Source: Sulfitobacter sp. S190 (lineage in GTDB: Bacteria; Pseudomonadota; Alphaproteobacteria; Rhodobacterales; Rhodobacteraceae). From it: a stretch of 64,000 nucleotides of DNA. The translations under genes were made by a program, and so were the position numbers. Of this stretch, positions 24,585-33,560 are shown piece after piece (within the stretch, counting starts at the first letter, position 1; each line of letters opens with the position of its first letter). Where the stretch lies: positions 62,001 to 126,000 of the forward strand of contig NZ_CP081121.1 in the NCBI RefSeq assembly GCF_025141935.1, given 5' to 3'. Under the pieces are notes generated by a model. It searched no databases. It had not been told where the DNA came from and worked only from the letters and a program-made list of their open reading frames with translations.

Positions 24585-26278
24585 TCCGAAACCTCCTGCC
24601 ACGCTTTGCCATAGGTTTCATCCGCGGTGTCGGCACTCACAAAACCATCGGACACGTCGCGCGCGATCGCGTCGGCGGCACGGTCCTGTGGCGGTCCATA
24701 TCCGCCTCCGCCGGGTGTATCGAGCCGCACCGATTGCCCCTGTTCGAGCCTGATGCCGACCATTTTCGACGCCATTGGCGGTACATGCCAGCCGTCTGTC
24801 TGCTCATAGGAAAAGACGTTCAGCGCAGCCTCATGGCCGCCTGCGACCCCCTGCGGGGCATAGCGACCGCGCTCGCCGAACAAAAAGGCCTTTGCGCCAT
24901 TACCTTCCAGCACTTCGATCTCGTAGCGCGCGCCCATGCCTCCGCGGTGTTTGCCTGCGCCCGCACTATCGGGGCGCAGGGCCCATTCGCGGAACATGAT
25001 GGGGTATGCGGCTTCGAGTATTTCCAGCGGAGGGATTGTCGCTGTCGATATGGGCGCGTTGCCATGGTTCAGCCCGTCCCCTTCGGACGAGCCGCCGTGA
25101 CCTCCGCCATAAAAGCTGAACATGACCCACGGGCTCCCGTTGGCACGTGTGCCCGAAATCGACAGCGCGTTGATCGTGCCGTAGGCGTTTGCGACGACCC
25201 GTTCGGGTGCTGCATGGGCTGCTGCGGAAAATATCACGTCGATCATGCGCAATATTGTCTCTGTATAGCCGCCAACGGGGGCGGGAAACGGCGCTGACAG
25301 CAGTGATCCTTCGGGAATTTTTACCGATACAGGCCGCATCACACCGGCGTTGGCAGGCAGCGCGGGAAAGATGTGTTTGATCGCCACATAGGCCGTGGCA
25401 ACCGCGGTGGGCAACGCGATGTTGACCGGACCCGCGCACCGCGGCGCAGTTCCCTCGAAGTCGAGTGTCATCGTGTCACCGGAAATCTCGAGCGCCACTT
25501 TGATCGGCAGGGCACTGTCGGTGATGCCGTCGTTGTCGAGATAGTCCAATGCTTCCCATCGCCCGTCCGGCAGCGCCCGAAGCTCTGCCTGCATCAGCAT
25601 TTCCGCGCGGTCCTGCAAAGCGTCGAGAGCATGGCGTACGGTGTCGGGGCCATATTCCCCGAGCAGCTCATCCATCCGCCTAACGCCAAGATCAAGCGCG
25701 CCAAGTTGCCCGTTCAAGTCTCCTTGGGCCGATTGTGGCAAGCGCGTGTTGCGCATCAGAATGTCGATGATGTCGGTCTGCATCTTCCCCGCCTTGGCCA
25801 AGCGGACGGGCGGCAGGACAAACGCCTCCTGAAACGCATCCGTTGCGGCAGGGTTGTAGTTGCCCGGAACCGCACCGCCGACATCGTGCCAGTGCCCGAC
25901 GGAGGCAAGATAGCAAAACAACTTTCCCTTGTGAAAATAGGGCCTGACAAGGCGCATGTCGCTCAGATGGGTGCCACCGAGATGCGCATCGTTGAAGATA
26001 TAGATGTCACCGTCTTCCAGATCCCCGTTCTGTGCTGCCTTGTCGATCACGGCCTTCACGGCAAACGACATGACGCCGACAAAGATAGGAAGACCCGATT
26101 TCCCCTGCACAAGCGTATCGCCGCTGTTTGCGTGGTAAAGACCGTGAGAAGCATCATGTGCCTCCGCTATGATCGGATTGAATGCGGCGCGGAAAAGCGT
26201 TGCATCCATTTCGTCGGCAATCTGCTCCATCCTTCCCGCAAGCACGGCCAGGGTAATGGGGTCGATGTCGGTGGTCAT
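24581..26278 (-). CDS. hyuB: Hydantoinase/oxoprolinase subunit B (HyuB)
   Basis: This is a 565-residue partner of HyuA. Family landmarks are DPITLAVLAGRMEQIADEM at the N-terminus, DGDIYIFNDAHLGGTHLSDM (about 95-115), and the glycine-rich SFYGGGHGGSSEGDG (about 385-400) and LDTPGGGGYGPP near the end. It is encoded directly before hyuA and overlaps the tautomerase fusion gene by 4 bases. Subunits A and B normally act together as a large complex in the cytoplasm. Confidence 0.88.
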   Translation of the reverse strand: MTTDIDPITLAVLAGRMEQIADEMDATLFRAAFNPIIAEAHDASHGLYHANSGDTLVQGKSGLPIFVGVMSFAVKAVIDKAAQNGDLEDGDIYIFNDAHLGGTHLSDMRLVRPYFHKGKLFCYLASVGHWHDVGGAVPGNYNPAATDAFQEAFVLPPVRLAKAGKMQTDIIDILMRNTRLPQSAQGDLNGQLGALDLGVRRMDELLGEYGPDTVRHALDALQDRAEMLMQAELRALPDGRWEALDYLDNDGITDSALPIKVALEISGDTMTLDFEGTAPRCAGPVNIALPTAVATAYVAIKHIFPALPANAGVMRPVSVKIPEGSLLSAPFPAPVGGYTETILRMIDVIFSAAAHAAPERVVANAYGTINALSISGTRANGSPWVMFSFYGGGHGGSSEGDGLNHGNAPISTATIPPLEILEAAYPIMFREWALRPDSAGAGKHRGGMGARYEIEVLEGNGAKAFLFGERGRYAPQGVAGGHEAALNVFSYEQTDGWHVPPMASKMVGIRLEQGQSVRLDTPGGGGYGPPQDRAADAIARDVSDGFVSADTADETYGKAWQEVSE

Positions 26279-26841
26279 GATGTCCCTCGGGTTTCGGCGA
26301 TGTCGTTCCAGACGTCCTGGCGGGTCAAAAGCCCCTGCATGACTTCAAAGCGGTCGATAAAACGGATGCCATCAAAGGCCGTGCCATCGGGCCATTCGCC
26401 GGATAATGTGCCGCGGCAATAGACGATCGCGTGTTCGTCTTGCGAGGGCAGGCATTCGAACGCGGTGTAGGATTTCGTGACAAATCGGTAGCGCGGCGCC
26501 GCCCAGGCAACCAGCGCATCCAATGACGTCATGGGGTCCGTGCCGGGAAATGTCATCGTGAAACCCGCGCCCAACATGTTGCGGGCGCTTTCAAGATCGC
26601 GCGCCTCCATCGCATCGAGGAATGCGCGTACTGTTTGTGCGGGGTCCGGAAGGGCGGGCGCCGGCGTGCGGTGCGTCCCGCCCCGCATGTAGGCACTGGC
26701 GGACACTTCGTGGAGCAATACCGTCACCGATTCGGCGGGGGCAGGCACGACGATCCTCACGGCATCCGTCAGCGCAGCGCACAGCCGCGATTTGGCCGCA
26801 TCGTCGTACCCCTCGATCAGATGGCATTCGATCACTGGCAT
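26275..26841 (-). CDS. Tautomerase-SnoaL/NTF2 fusion protein
   Basis: This is a 188-residue two-domain protein. Residues 1-60 look like a 4-oxalocrotonate tautomerase unit: Met is followed by Pro (MPVIECHLIEGYDDAAKSRL), the catalytic Pro1 of this family, and then a typical helix. Residues about 68-185 resemble a SnoaL/NTF2-like fold (TVRAFLDAMEARDLESARNML, FPGTDPMTSLDALVAWA). Such a fusion may combine enol/keto isomerisation with a binding or hydrolytic pocket. It is the first gene of the minus-strand operon, so it probably acts early or on an unstable intermediate. Domain calls rest on motif reading alone. Confidence 0.68.
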   Translation of the reverse strand: MPVIECHLIEGYDDAAKSRLCAALTDAVRIVVPAPAESVTVLLHEVSASAYMRGGTHRTPAPALPDPAQTVRAFLDAMEARDLESARNMLGAGFTMTFPGTDPMTSLDALVAWAAPRYRFVTKSYTAFECLPSQDEHAIVYCRGTLSGEWPDGTAFDGIRFIDRFEVMQGLLTRQDVWNDIAETRGTS

Positions 26842-26982
26842 GTCGTCGCTCCCATGATGACATGTATTTCTATAGTACAGGTTTATGCGATTTTATAGAT
26901 CAGAAATGCCGATATCTGTGAGATAGATTTCTTGCATTTGCATATTCAATCGCTAGGCTTTGGAGCAAGAGCGAGGATTCGA
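26842..26982. promoter_or_regulatory. Divergent control region between the fusion gene and gntR
   Basis: This AT-rich 141-base gap separates two divergent operons. TCTATA (26869-26874) and TATAGA (26894-26899) form an inverted repeat with a 19-base spacer, a plausible but unproven GntR operator. No clear sigma70 boxes were identified. Confidence 0.35.
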
Positions 26983-27798
26983 ATGGTGCAAGGCCCCGAT
27001 AATAAGGGACGTAGCAGCCTTCCAGAGGGAGGCAAGGCGCGTCGCGTTTATCTGCATCTGCATGAAGATATCACCCGCGGCAGCTATGCCGAAGGCGCTG
27101 TGCTGCCGGGTGAGCAGAAACTCTCGGTACAGTTTGATGTGTCGCGCGTGACCATCAGGCGCGCTTTGGATGCACTTGAGGACGAAGGCCTGATACGGCG
27201 TAGCGCGGGATCTGGCACCACGGTTTGCGCGGCGCCTGACGCACCCTCGGTGGCGGCGGATTTCACAACGCTGATGCCGCAGGTCGTTCAGATGGGGTAC
27301 GACACGACCGTGCGGCTGCTTTCGTTCGGGTATGGCCCGCCCCCGGCCGCTGTTGCGCGCGAAATGCAGCAAACGTCAGATGCAGTTATGCAGCGTGCGG
27401 TGCGCCTGCGGTTGGTCGAAGAGCAGGCGTTCTCGCATCTCACGACCTATGTGCCCGAAGATATCGCGCGCAACTACAGCGAGGCAGAGCTCGCCACAGA
27501 ACCTTTGTTCATCCTGCTGGAACGGTCGGGCGTTGTGGTGCAAACCGCTCACCAAAGCGTCAGTGCCACGCTGGCATCCCCGGATGTCGCGGCGCATCTG
27601 GGCCTGAGTGTCGGCGCTCCCTTGCTGTCGCTGGACCGCGTGGTTCGGGATGCGCAGGGCAGGGGGGTCGAATATTTGTCCGCTCTCTACCGTCCCGATA
27701 TGTTCAGGCTTGAGATGACGCTCGGTCGTGTCGGTGCAGGAGAGGCGCGACATTGGGAGCCGATCATTCAGCCCGACCCGGCGCAGGCCGCCGAATGA
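26983..27798 (+). CDS. GntR/HutC-family regulator with UTRA domain
   Basis: This is a 271-residue regulator. The winged helix (about 20-85) contains GEQKLSVQFDVSRVTIRRAL and DEGLIRRSAGSGTTV, and the C-terminal UTRA ligand domain ends with GVEYLSALYRPDMFRLEM. HutC-type regulators respond to a pathway metabolite. ATG 26983 has GAGG 6 bases upstream, whereas the longer reading starts at TTG. It overlaps the LeuC-like gene by 4 bases and faces the tautomerase-hyuBA operon, so it probably controls both sides. Confidence 0.88.
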   Translation: MVQGPDNKGRSSLPEGGKARRVYLHLHEDITRGSYAEGAVLPGEQKLSVQFDVSRVTIRRALDALEDEGLIRRSAGSGTTVCAAPDAPSVAADFTTLMPQVVQMGYDTTVRLLSFGYGPPPAAVAREMQQTSDAVMQRAVRLRLVEEQAFSHLTTYVPEDIARNYSEAELATEPLFILLERSGVVVQTAHQSVSATLASPDVAAHLGLSVGAPLLSLDRVVRDAQGRGVEYLSALYRPDMFRLEMTLGRVGAGEARHWEPIIQPDPAQAAE

Positions 27799-29183
27799 AG
27801 ACGCTTCTCGACAAACTGTGGGATGCCCACGAAATCACCCGCCGCGATGATGGCACGTCGCTGCTGTGGGTCGACCGGCACCTTGTGCACGAAGGATCGC
27901 ACCACGCTTTCGCAAAGATCTCAGCTCGTGGTGCATCCGTCGCCCATCCCGATCTGACATTTGCGGTCGTGGACCACTATGCGCCGACACGTGCGGGCAC
28001 CGTGGCCGCAGATGTCCGGCGCATGATTGACACACTGGGCGACAATGCCCGAAGGGCAGGAATACGTCTTTATGGCTTGCGTGATCCCGGACAGGGGATC
28101 GTGCACGTGATCGGACCGGAGCAAGGGATCACGCTGCCGGGTCTTTTGATAAATTGCGGTGACAGTCATACCTCCACACATGGCGCATTTGGCGCGTTGG
28201 CGTTCGGCGTTGGCGCGACCGAGGTTGCCCATATTCTTGCGACACAGACAATTTGGCAAAAGCGGCCGAAATCCATGCAGCTGTGGTTCGACGGCACTTT
28301 GACAGAAGGCGTTACAGCCAAGGATCTTGCGCTGCACTGGATTGCGAAGCTGGGAAGTGACGGTGCCCGCGGACATGCAATCGAATACGCGGGTCCGGCA
28401 ATTCGCAATCTCAGCATGGAAGGGCGGCTGACCCTGTGCAACCTGTCGATCGAAGGGGGCGGGCGCTTCGGGATGATCGCGCCTGACGAGGCGACTTTCA
28501 CCTATCTCAAGGGACGGCCTTTCGCGCCGGCCGGCGACGCGTGGGACAAAGCCGTTGAGGACTGGCGGCAGCTTTGTTCCGACGACACTGCCGAATTTGA
28601 CAGCCAGATACGTTTCGACGCGTCCGACGTGGCCCCGACAGTGACGTGGGGTACGTCACCGGAAGAGGCGGCCCCCATCACTGACCAAGTTCCCAGACCG
28701 GATGATCTTGGCCCGAACAAAGCGGAACACGCCCGTGCTTCGCTTGCCTACATGGGTCTCGAACCGGGTGCGCGATTGGTCGATGTGCCGGTGGACGAAG
28801 TGTTCATCGGGTCCTGCACGAACGGTCGGATTGAGGACTTGCGCATGGCCGCCAAGGTGCTGGCAGGTCGGAAGGCGCGTGTTCCGGGACTGGTATCGCC
28901 GGGCTCGGCACAGGTGAAAAAGCAAGCGGAGCAAGAGGGGCTTGCGACTATCTTTTCCCAGGCAGGTCTGGAATGGGCCGATGCGGGATGCTCGATGTGT
29001 GTCGGAATGAACGGGGATATCGTGGGCGCTGGAAAACGTTGCGCATCATCGACAAATCGCAACTTCAAAGGTCGGCAGGGTCGTGGCGCCCGTACCCATC
29101 TCATGAGCGCGGCGATGGTCGCTGCCGCTGCTGTCAAAGGGCATCTCGCCGATGTGCGCCCCTTGCTGGAGGGGCGGGAATGA
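27795..29183 (+). CDS. Aconitase-family hydro-lyase, large subunit (LeuC/DmdA-like)
   Basis: This is a 462-residue large subunit of a 3-isopropylmalate dehydratase type enzyme. It shows NCGDSHTSTHGAFGALAFGVG (about 125-145) and cluster ligands in FIGSCTNGRIEDL and DAGCSMCVGMNGD, giving the three cysteines for a 4Fe-4S centre. Family members interconvert hydroxy-diacids and unsaturated diacids: isopropylmalate, citramalate/citraconate, or dimethylmalate/dimethylmaleate. It sits between a GntR regulator and TRAP transporter genes, not with leuB or leuA, so a catabolic role is more likely than leucine synthesis. Overlaps of 4 bases occur on both sides. Confidence 0.86.
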   Translation: MKTLLDKLWDAHEITRRDDGTSLLWVDRHLVHEGSHHAFAKISARGASVAHPDLTFAVVDHYAPTRAGTVAADVRRMIDTLGDNARRAGIRLYGLRDPGQGIVHVIGPEQGITLPGLLINCGDSHTSTHGAFGALAFGVGATEVAHILATQTIWQKRPKSMQLWFDGTLTEGVTAKDLALHWIAKLGSDGARGHAIEYAGPAIRNLSMEGRLTLCNLSIEGGGRFGMIAPDEATFTYLKGRPFAPAGDAWDKAVEDWRQLCSDDTAEFDSQIRFDASDVAPTVTWGTSPEEAAPITDQVPRPDDLGPNKAEHARASLAYMGLEPGARLVDVPVDEVFIGSCTNGRIEDLRMAAKVLAGRKARVPGLVSPGSAQVKKQAEQEGLATIFSQAGLEWADAGCSMCVGMNGDIVGAGKRCASSTNRNFKGRQGRGARTHLMSAAMVAAAAVKGHLADVRPLLEGRE

Positions 29184-29797
29184 GCGGTTGGCGTACGCTT
29201 TCGGGAACAGCCGTGGCATTGCCACAGGCCAACATCGATACCGATCAGTTGATCCCTGCGCGTTTCATGTCGCAACCGCGTGCCAACGGCTACGGGAGCT
29301 TTTTGTTGCATGATGCGCGGCAAGACGATCCGGACCACCCCTTGAACAGACACCTCGATGCGAAGGTTCTCGTGACACGCCGGAATTTCGGCACCGGATC
29401 AAGCAGGGAGGCCGCGGTCTATGCGCTGTCGGATTTCGGGATCCGCGCTGTGCTGGCGCCGAGCTTTGGCGACATATTTGCTGCCAATGCAGTCAACAAC
29501 GGTGTTCTGCCTGCGAAAGTGGACGCGCAGATCATCGAAAACACCATCAACCGAATGGGGGAAGGCGCGCACGTGGTCACCCTTTCTCTTGACGCTTGTA
29601 TGGCCACAATCGGAAATGCCGACATCCCCTTCACGCTCGATCCGATGTGGCAACGCAAGCTGATGAACGGCTGGGACGACATTGATCTGACACAGCAGCA
29701 CGCCCCCGAAATCGCAGAATTTCGCGCAGCCCGCTGGGCCGCGCACCCTTGGGCAATGCCCAGACAGAAGACCCCGCACAGCGCGCGGCAAGATTGA
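29180..29797 (+). CDS. Aconitase-family hydro-lyase, small subunit (LeuD/DmdB-like)
   Basis: This is a 205-residue swivel-domain subunit. Landmarks are ANIDTDQLIPARFM near the N-terminus, the active-site loop FGTGSSREAAVYAL (about 75-88), and APSFGDIFAANAVNNGVLP. It pairs with the large subunit before it (ATGA overlap). The loop sequence between the two halves usually sets substrate choice, but I cannot assign it from reading alone. dctP follows 20 bases later, suggesting that imported acid feeds this enzyme. Confidence 0.86.
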   Translation: MSGWRTLSGTAVALPQANIDTDQLIPARFMSQPRANGYGSFLLHDARQDDPDHPLNRHLDAKVLVTRRNFGTGSSREAAVYALSDFGIRAVLAPSFGDIFAANAVNNGVLPAKVDAQIIENTINRMGEGAHVVTLSLDACMATIGNADIPFTLDPMWQRKLMNGWDDIDLTQQHAPEIAEFRAARWAAHPWAMPRQKTPHSARQD

Positions 29798-29817
29798 AAA
29801 CCAAAGGGAGAGATCGA

Positions 29818-30816
29818 ATGAAACATGCAATAATCGGCGGAATTTTTGCCAGTACCGCACTGGCGGGGCAAGTGATGGCCCAAGATACCGTGACTGCGGT
29901 GCACGCTTTTCCGGAATCGCTGATCTATACGAAGTCGTTTCTCGAATTCGTCAAAAGAGTGAATGCCGCAGGCGAGGGTATCGTGAAAATCGAGGTGCGC
30001 GGCGGACCCGAAGCCATCGGTATGTTCCAGCAACCGGACGCCGTTCGGAACGGTGTGGTCGACATGGTCTATACGCCCGGCAGCTTTTATGCCGGATCCC
30101 TGCCTGAAAAAGACGCGCTCGTGACATCCAACATCGTTGCGGCAGAAGCCCGCGCGAACGGCGGCATCGAGCTCATCGACCAAATCCATCAGGAAAAGAT
30201 GGGTGTGAAATACCTTGGCTGGTTCGACAGCGGCGTTTGCTACAATCTCTGGACCCGCGACGAACCGACGCTCGACGATGGCGGCAATCTGGATGTATCC
30301 GGTCTGAAGCTGCGCGGTAATGCCGTCTATAACGCGTTTTTCACGGATTATCTGGGCGCTCAGGTGATCGATCTGCCAACAACCGAGGTCTATTCCGCCC
30401 TCGAGCGCGGGGTTGTCGATGCCACGGGGTGGACCCAGATCGGTCTGATCGACCTCAAGTGGAATGAGTTTCTCAATTACCGGATCGAGCCGTGCTTTTT
30501 CTCAACGGACCTCGGGGTCATCATGAACCTCGACAAATGGAACAGCCTGTCCGATGCCGCGCGCAATGTCATTCAGGACGTGGCGATTGCGCATGAGGAA
30601 GAGTCTGCAAGCAAGCTTGGTGCCAAGCGGGACGAGGATTTTGCCGCGCTCGAAGAGGCCGGGATGCAGGTCGTCACATTGGAAGGCGAAGCGGCGGAAG
30701 CCTATCTGGGTGCAGCCGTTGAAAAGACATGGGACCGGATGAAAGGTCTGATGGAAGAAAGTCCTCAGGGGGCTGACAACTACGACGAGCTGATCGAACT
30801 GTTCTACGAAAAATAA
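29818..30816 (+). CDS. dctP: TRAP transporter periplasmic solute receptor (DctP-type)
   Basis: This is a 332-residue receptor with a signal peptide (MKHAIIGGIFASTALAGQVMA, then QDTV). The DctP signature LRGNAVYNAFFTDYLGAQVI is present; the arginine there usually binds the carboxylate of the ligand. An AGGGAG site lies upstream of ATG 29818. The ligand should be an organic acid processed by the neighbouring hydro-lyase and lyase. A 55-base gap with a hairpin separates it from dctQ. Confidence 0.88.
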   Translation: MKHAIIGGIFASTALAGQVMAQDTVTAVHAFPESLIYTKSFLEFVKRVNAAGEGIVKIEVRGGPEAIGMFQQPDAVRNGVVDMVYTPGSFYAGSLPEKDALVTSNIVAAEARANGGIELIDQIHQEKMGVKYLGWFDSGVCYNLWTRDEPTLDDGGNLDVSGLKLRGNAVYNAFFTDYLGAQVIDLPTTEVYSALERGVVDATGWTQIGLIDLKWNEFLNYRIEPCFFSTDLGVIMNLDKWNSLSDAARNVIQDVAIAHEEESASKLGAKRDEDFAALEEAGMQVVTLEGEAAEAYLGAAVEKTWDRMKGLMEESPQGADNYDELIELFYEK

Positions 30817-30826
30817 GACGATCAAT

Positions 30827-30853
30827 GCCGCGCCGGATAAAGTCTGGCGCGGC
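30827..30853 (+). promoter_or_regulatory. Intercistronic hairpin between dctP and dctQ
   Basis: Arms GCCGCGCC and GGCGCGGC enclose an 11-base loop, 10 bases after the dctP stop codon and 18 before dctQ. There is no T-run. Its place matches hairpins in the other three transport operons of the window. Confidence 0.6.
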
Positions 30854-30871
30854 GCACTCAAGGGGCGTGTC

Positions 30872-31378
30872 ATGCAGGTGCTCGGGCAACTCTATCGCGG
30901 GTTTTTATACGCAATGGCAGGTATCGCAGGCGCGATGCTGGTCTGGCTTATGGTGTCTGTTGTCACATCCGTGACGATGCGCAACCTTGGTCTGCAGCCT
31001 TTCGCGTGGCTTTTCACGTCATCGGAATATGCAATCCTTTACATGACGATGCTTGGCGCGCCTTGGTTGGTCCGTGAACGGGGTCATGTCCACATCGAAC
31101 TGGTAACCGCCGCCCTGCCAGCGCACGCCAGACGCATTGTCAGCCGGAGCGTCGCGGCCATTTGCGTTGCCATCTGTGCGTTGCTTGCGTGGAAAGGTGC
31201 GGAACTGATGCTAACCAATATCGCCCGCAACGATCTGGATGTGCGGGCCTATTACTTTCCCAAATGGGTTTTAACGGCGGCATTCCCCGTCTGTTTTGGT
31301 CTCATGGCGGTGGAGTTTTCACGGTATGTGTTCGGCAAAACGCTGATGCATTCGGGCGAAGCGGGAATACACGAATAA
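30872..31378 (+). CDS. dctQ: TRAP transporter small permease (DctQ-type)
   Basis: This is a 168-residue membrane protein with four predicted helices and the DctQ landmark SEYAILYMTMLGAPWLVRER followed by GHVHIEL. It joins the large permease to form the sodium-driven TRAP channel. AAGGGG precedes ATG 30872. It shares one base with dctM (TAATG), so both permease genes are coupled, unlike dctP. Confidence 0.85.
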   Translation: MQVLGQLYRGFLYAMAGIAGAMLVWLMVSVVTSVTMRNLGLQPFAWLFTSSEYAILYMTMLGAPWLVRERGHVHIELVTAALPAHARRIVSRSVAAICVAICALLAWKGAELMLTNIARNDLDVRAYYFPKWVLTAAFPVCFGLMAVEFSRYVFGKTLMHSGEAGIHE

Positions 31379-32685
31379 TGGAATGGTTCGAGGCGCTTGG
31401 CCTGCTGATCGGGTCCATTCTGGTGCTCATGGCGATCGGGATGCCCGTCGCGCTTGCCTTTCTGGCGGCAAATATCATCGGTGCGTGGTTCTTTATGGGC
31501 GGGGCACGCGGCGTGACGCTGATGCTCAACAACGGCTTTGGCAGTCTGACCAATTTTGCGCTCGTGCCGATCCCGCTTTTCCTCCTGATGGGTGAAATCT
31601 TTTTCCATACCGGCCTCGGCAAACGCATGTTCAATGCAATTGACAAGCTGCTTGGCCGCCTGCCGGGCCGCTTGTCCTACGTAACGGTTCTTGGCGGCAC
31701 GGCGTTTTCCACCTTGTCGGGGTCCTCGATGGGATCGACGGCCCTTCTGGGCAGTCTCATGGTGCCGGAAATGACGCAGCGCGGGTATAAAAAGCATATG
31801 TCGATCGGGCCGATTTTGGGGACGGGCGGGTTGGCCATCATCATTCCCCCATCGGCGCTCGCCGTGCTTCTGGCGACGCTTGCGCGTATCGATGTCGGTG
31901 CGTTGTTGATCGCGGGCATTGTGCCGGGCTTGATCCTTGCGTCTTTCTACATCGCGACAATCTATGTGCAGACGCGTATCGATCCCGACGCAGCACCCGC
32001 TTACGACGTCGAAACATTGAGCGTCAGTGCGAAATTCGGCCTGCTGTTCCGTGACATTCTGCCAATGCTGTCGGTGATGGTGCTGATCGTGATCGGTATG
32101 GTCGCGGGGCTCATAACACCGTCCGAAGCGGCGGCTTTCGGTGCCTTGGGCGTCTTGATCCTCGCGCTGGTTTTCCGGTGCCTGAGCTGGCAAGCGCTGC
32201 GAAAGTCCGTTGTCGGCGCTTTGCGGGTGACGCTCATGGCGTATCTGATTGTGTTCGGCTCTGCGACCTTCAGCCAGCTGCTCGCTTTCTCTGGCGCGTC
32301 CTCCGGGCTCATTCGCTGGGCGACGGCTTTCGATCTTGCCCCGATCGCGATGCTTCTGGTGATGTTTGGCGTTCTTTTGCTGCTCGGGATGTTCATGGAA
32401 CAGATCTCCATGATGTTGCTGACGGTCCCGATCTTCTTTCCATTGGCGACGACGCTGGGTTTTGATCCCATCTGGTTTGGTCTCATCATTTTGCTGGCGC
32501 TCGAAATCAGCTTTACGACCCCTCCTTTCGGGCTACTTCTTTTTGTGATGAAGGGCGTTGCCCCCCGCGAGACGACGATGCGAGATATCTATGGGTCGGC
32601 CATTCCGTATATGGCGTGCTCCATGCTGCTGGTGGCGCTGCTCATTGCGTTTCCGCAGATCGCGCTGTGGCTTCCCGGGTTGTAA
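31378..32685 (+). CDS. dctM: TRAP transporter large permease (DctM-type)
   Basis: This is a 435-residue protein with about twelve membrane helices. DctM features include GMPVALAFLAANIIGAWFF near the start, STLSGSSMGSTALLGSLMVP (about 115-135), PPSALAVLLATLARIDVG, and ALEISFTTPPFGLLLFVMKG near the end. It is the main transport channel of the TRAP system. ATG 31378 overlaps the dctQ stop; the longer open frame upstream is a shadow of dctQ. No terminator is obvious in the 95 bases that follow. Confidence 0.9.
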   Translation: MEWFEALGLLIGSILVLMAIGMPVALAFLAANIIGAWFFMGGARGVTLMLNNGFGSLTNFALVPIPLFLLMGEIFFHTGLGKRMFNAIDKLLGRLPGRLSYVTVLGGTAFSTLSGSSMGSTALLGSLMVPEMTQRGYKKHMSIGPILGTGGLAIIIPPSALAVLLATLARIDVGALLIAGIVPGLILASFYIATIYVQTRIDPDAAPAYDVETLSVSAKFGLLFRDILPMLSVMVLIVIGMVAGLITPSEAAAFGALGVLILALVFRCLSWQALRKSVVGALRVTLMAYLIVFGSATFSQLLAFSGASSGLIRWATAFDLAPIAMLLVMFGVLLLLGMFMEQISMMLLTVPIFFPLATTLGFDPIWFGLIILLALEISFTTPPFGLLLFVMKGVAPRETTMRDIYGSAIPYMACSMLLVALLIAFPQIALWLPGL

Positions 32686-32780
32686 GCGCGCCGTTGGGAA
32701 AAATGCGACTGGTTTCCCGATAGCGGCGGTTGCGTCTTTCGGCTATGATTATGAATGCCAGCTTGGTTGGAGAGCTACAC

Positions 32781-33548
32781 ATGCGCCGCGCCGTTTTTCT
32801 ATCGACAGTTTTCGTCTCTGCCGTCGCCGCGGCTCCCGTGCTTGCGCAGGACCGTGAAATAAGCTTCGCGTTGCGTGGCGGATTGGCCGTTGCACCTTCC
32901 TATCCCGGTGCGGATGATTACGAGGTCGGGCCGGATCTGGGATTTGCCTTTGGCGGGCTCAGCTGGGGCCGTGTCAATATCGGCCGTGGTATCGGCGCTG
33001 CACCGCAGGACGGTCTGTCGTTCCGCGGCGCGTTCAAAGTGATCGGCGATCGCGAAGCCGACGACAATTCGGAATTGCTTGGCCTGGACGATGTGAGCAC
33101 CGCCGTCGAATTGGGTATCGGCGCGACCTACCGGCAGGCGAACTGGCTGGCCTTCGGCGAAGTACGCAAAGGCGTGACAGGTCACAGTGGCTGGACCGGT
33201 ACGCTTGGTGCGGATGCAATTTTCAAGCCGGACGACCGGTGGACCATCACCGCCGGACCCCGTGTCAGCTTTGGCGACAGTGATTTCGCAGATACATATT
33301 TCGGCATTACCGATGACGAAGCGACGGCTTCATCGTTCGGAGCGTTCGATGCTGACGGTGGCGCACTGGGCGCAGGTTTCGAAGTGCAGGCGAGCTACTT
33401 GCTGTCCGAGCAATGGTCTGTCGAAGGGGCGCTGGGGTACGAACGTCTGCTCGGTGATGCGGCCGACAGCCCCATTACCGAGCTTGGCTCGGATGACCAG
33501 TGGCGCCTGCGCATCGGGTTGAGCCGGAAATTCTCCCTAAATTTCTAG
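32781..33548 (+). CDS. MipA/OmpV-family outer-membrane protein
   Basis: This is a 255-residue protein with a signal peptide (MRRAVFLSTVFVSAVAAAPVLAQ) followed by alternating beta-strand sequence and a C-terminal Phe (FSLNF), as expected for an outer-membrane barrel. The segments LRGGLAVAPSYPGADDYEVG, TAGPRVSFGDSDFADTYFG and RLRIGLSRKF fit the MipA/OmpV family. GGAG lies upstream of ATG 32781. It is a single gene, convergent with the pilus operon (12-base gap between stops). Its role is probably structural or adhesive; the sequence gives no ligand. Confidence 0.82.
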   Translation: MRRAVFLSTVFVSAVAAAPVLAQDREISFALRGGLAVAPSYPGADDYEVGPDLGFAFGGLSWGRVNIGRGIGAAPQDGLSFRGAFKVIGDREADDNSELLGLDDVSTAVELGIGATYRQANWLAFGEVRKGVTGHSGWTGTLGADAIFKPDDRWTITAGPRVSFGDSDFADTYFGITDDEATASSFGAFDADGGALGAGFEVQASYLLSEQWSVEGALGYERLLGDAADSPITELGSDDQWRLRIGLSRKFSLNF

Positions 33549-33560
33549 CCGGTCAGGCAA

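Noticed and set aside
21925..26278. Creatinine or N-methylhydantoin pathway (HyuAB plus N-carbamoylsarcosine amidase)
   Set aside because: The isochorismatase-fold protein lacks the amidase cysteine, and no sarcosine oxidase gene is present.
27795..29797. leuCD for leucine synthesis
   Set aside because: No leuA or leuB nearby; the pair sits between a GntR regulator and TRAP genes, so a catabolic hydro-lyase is more likely.
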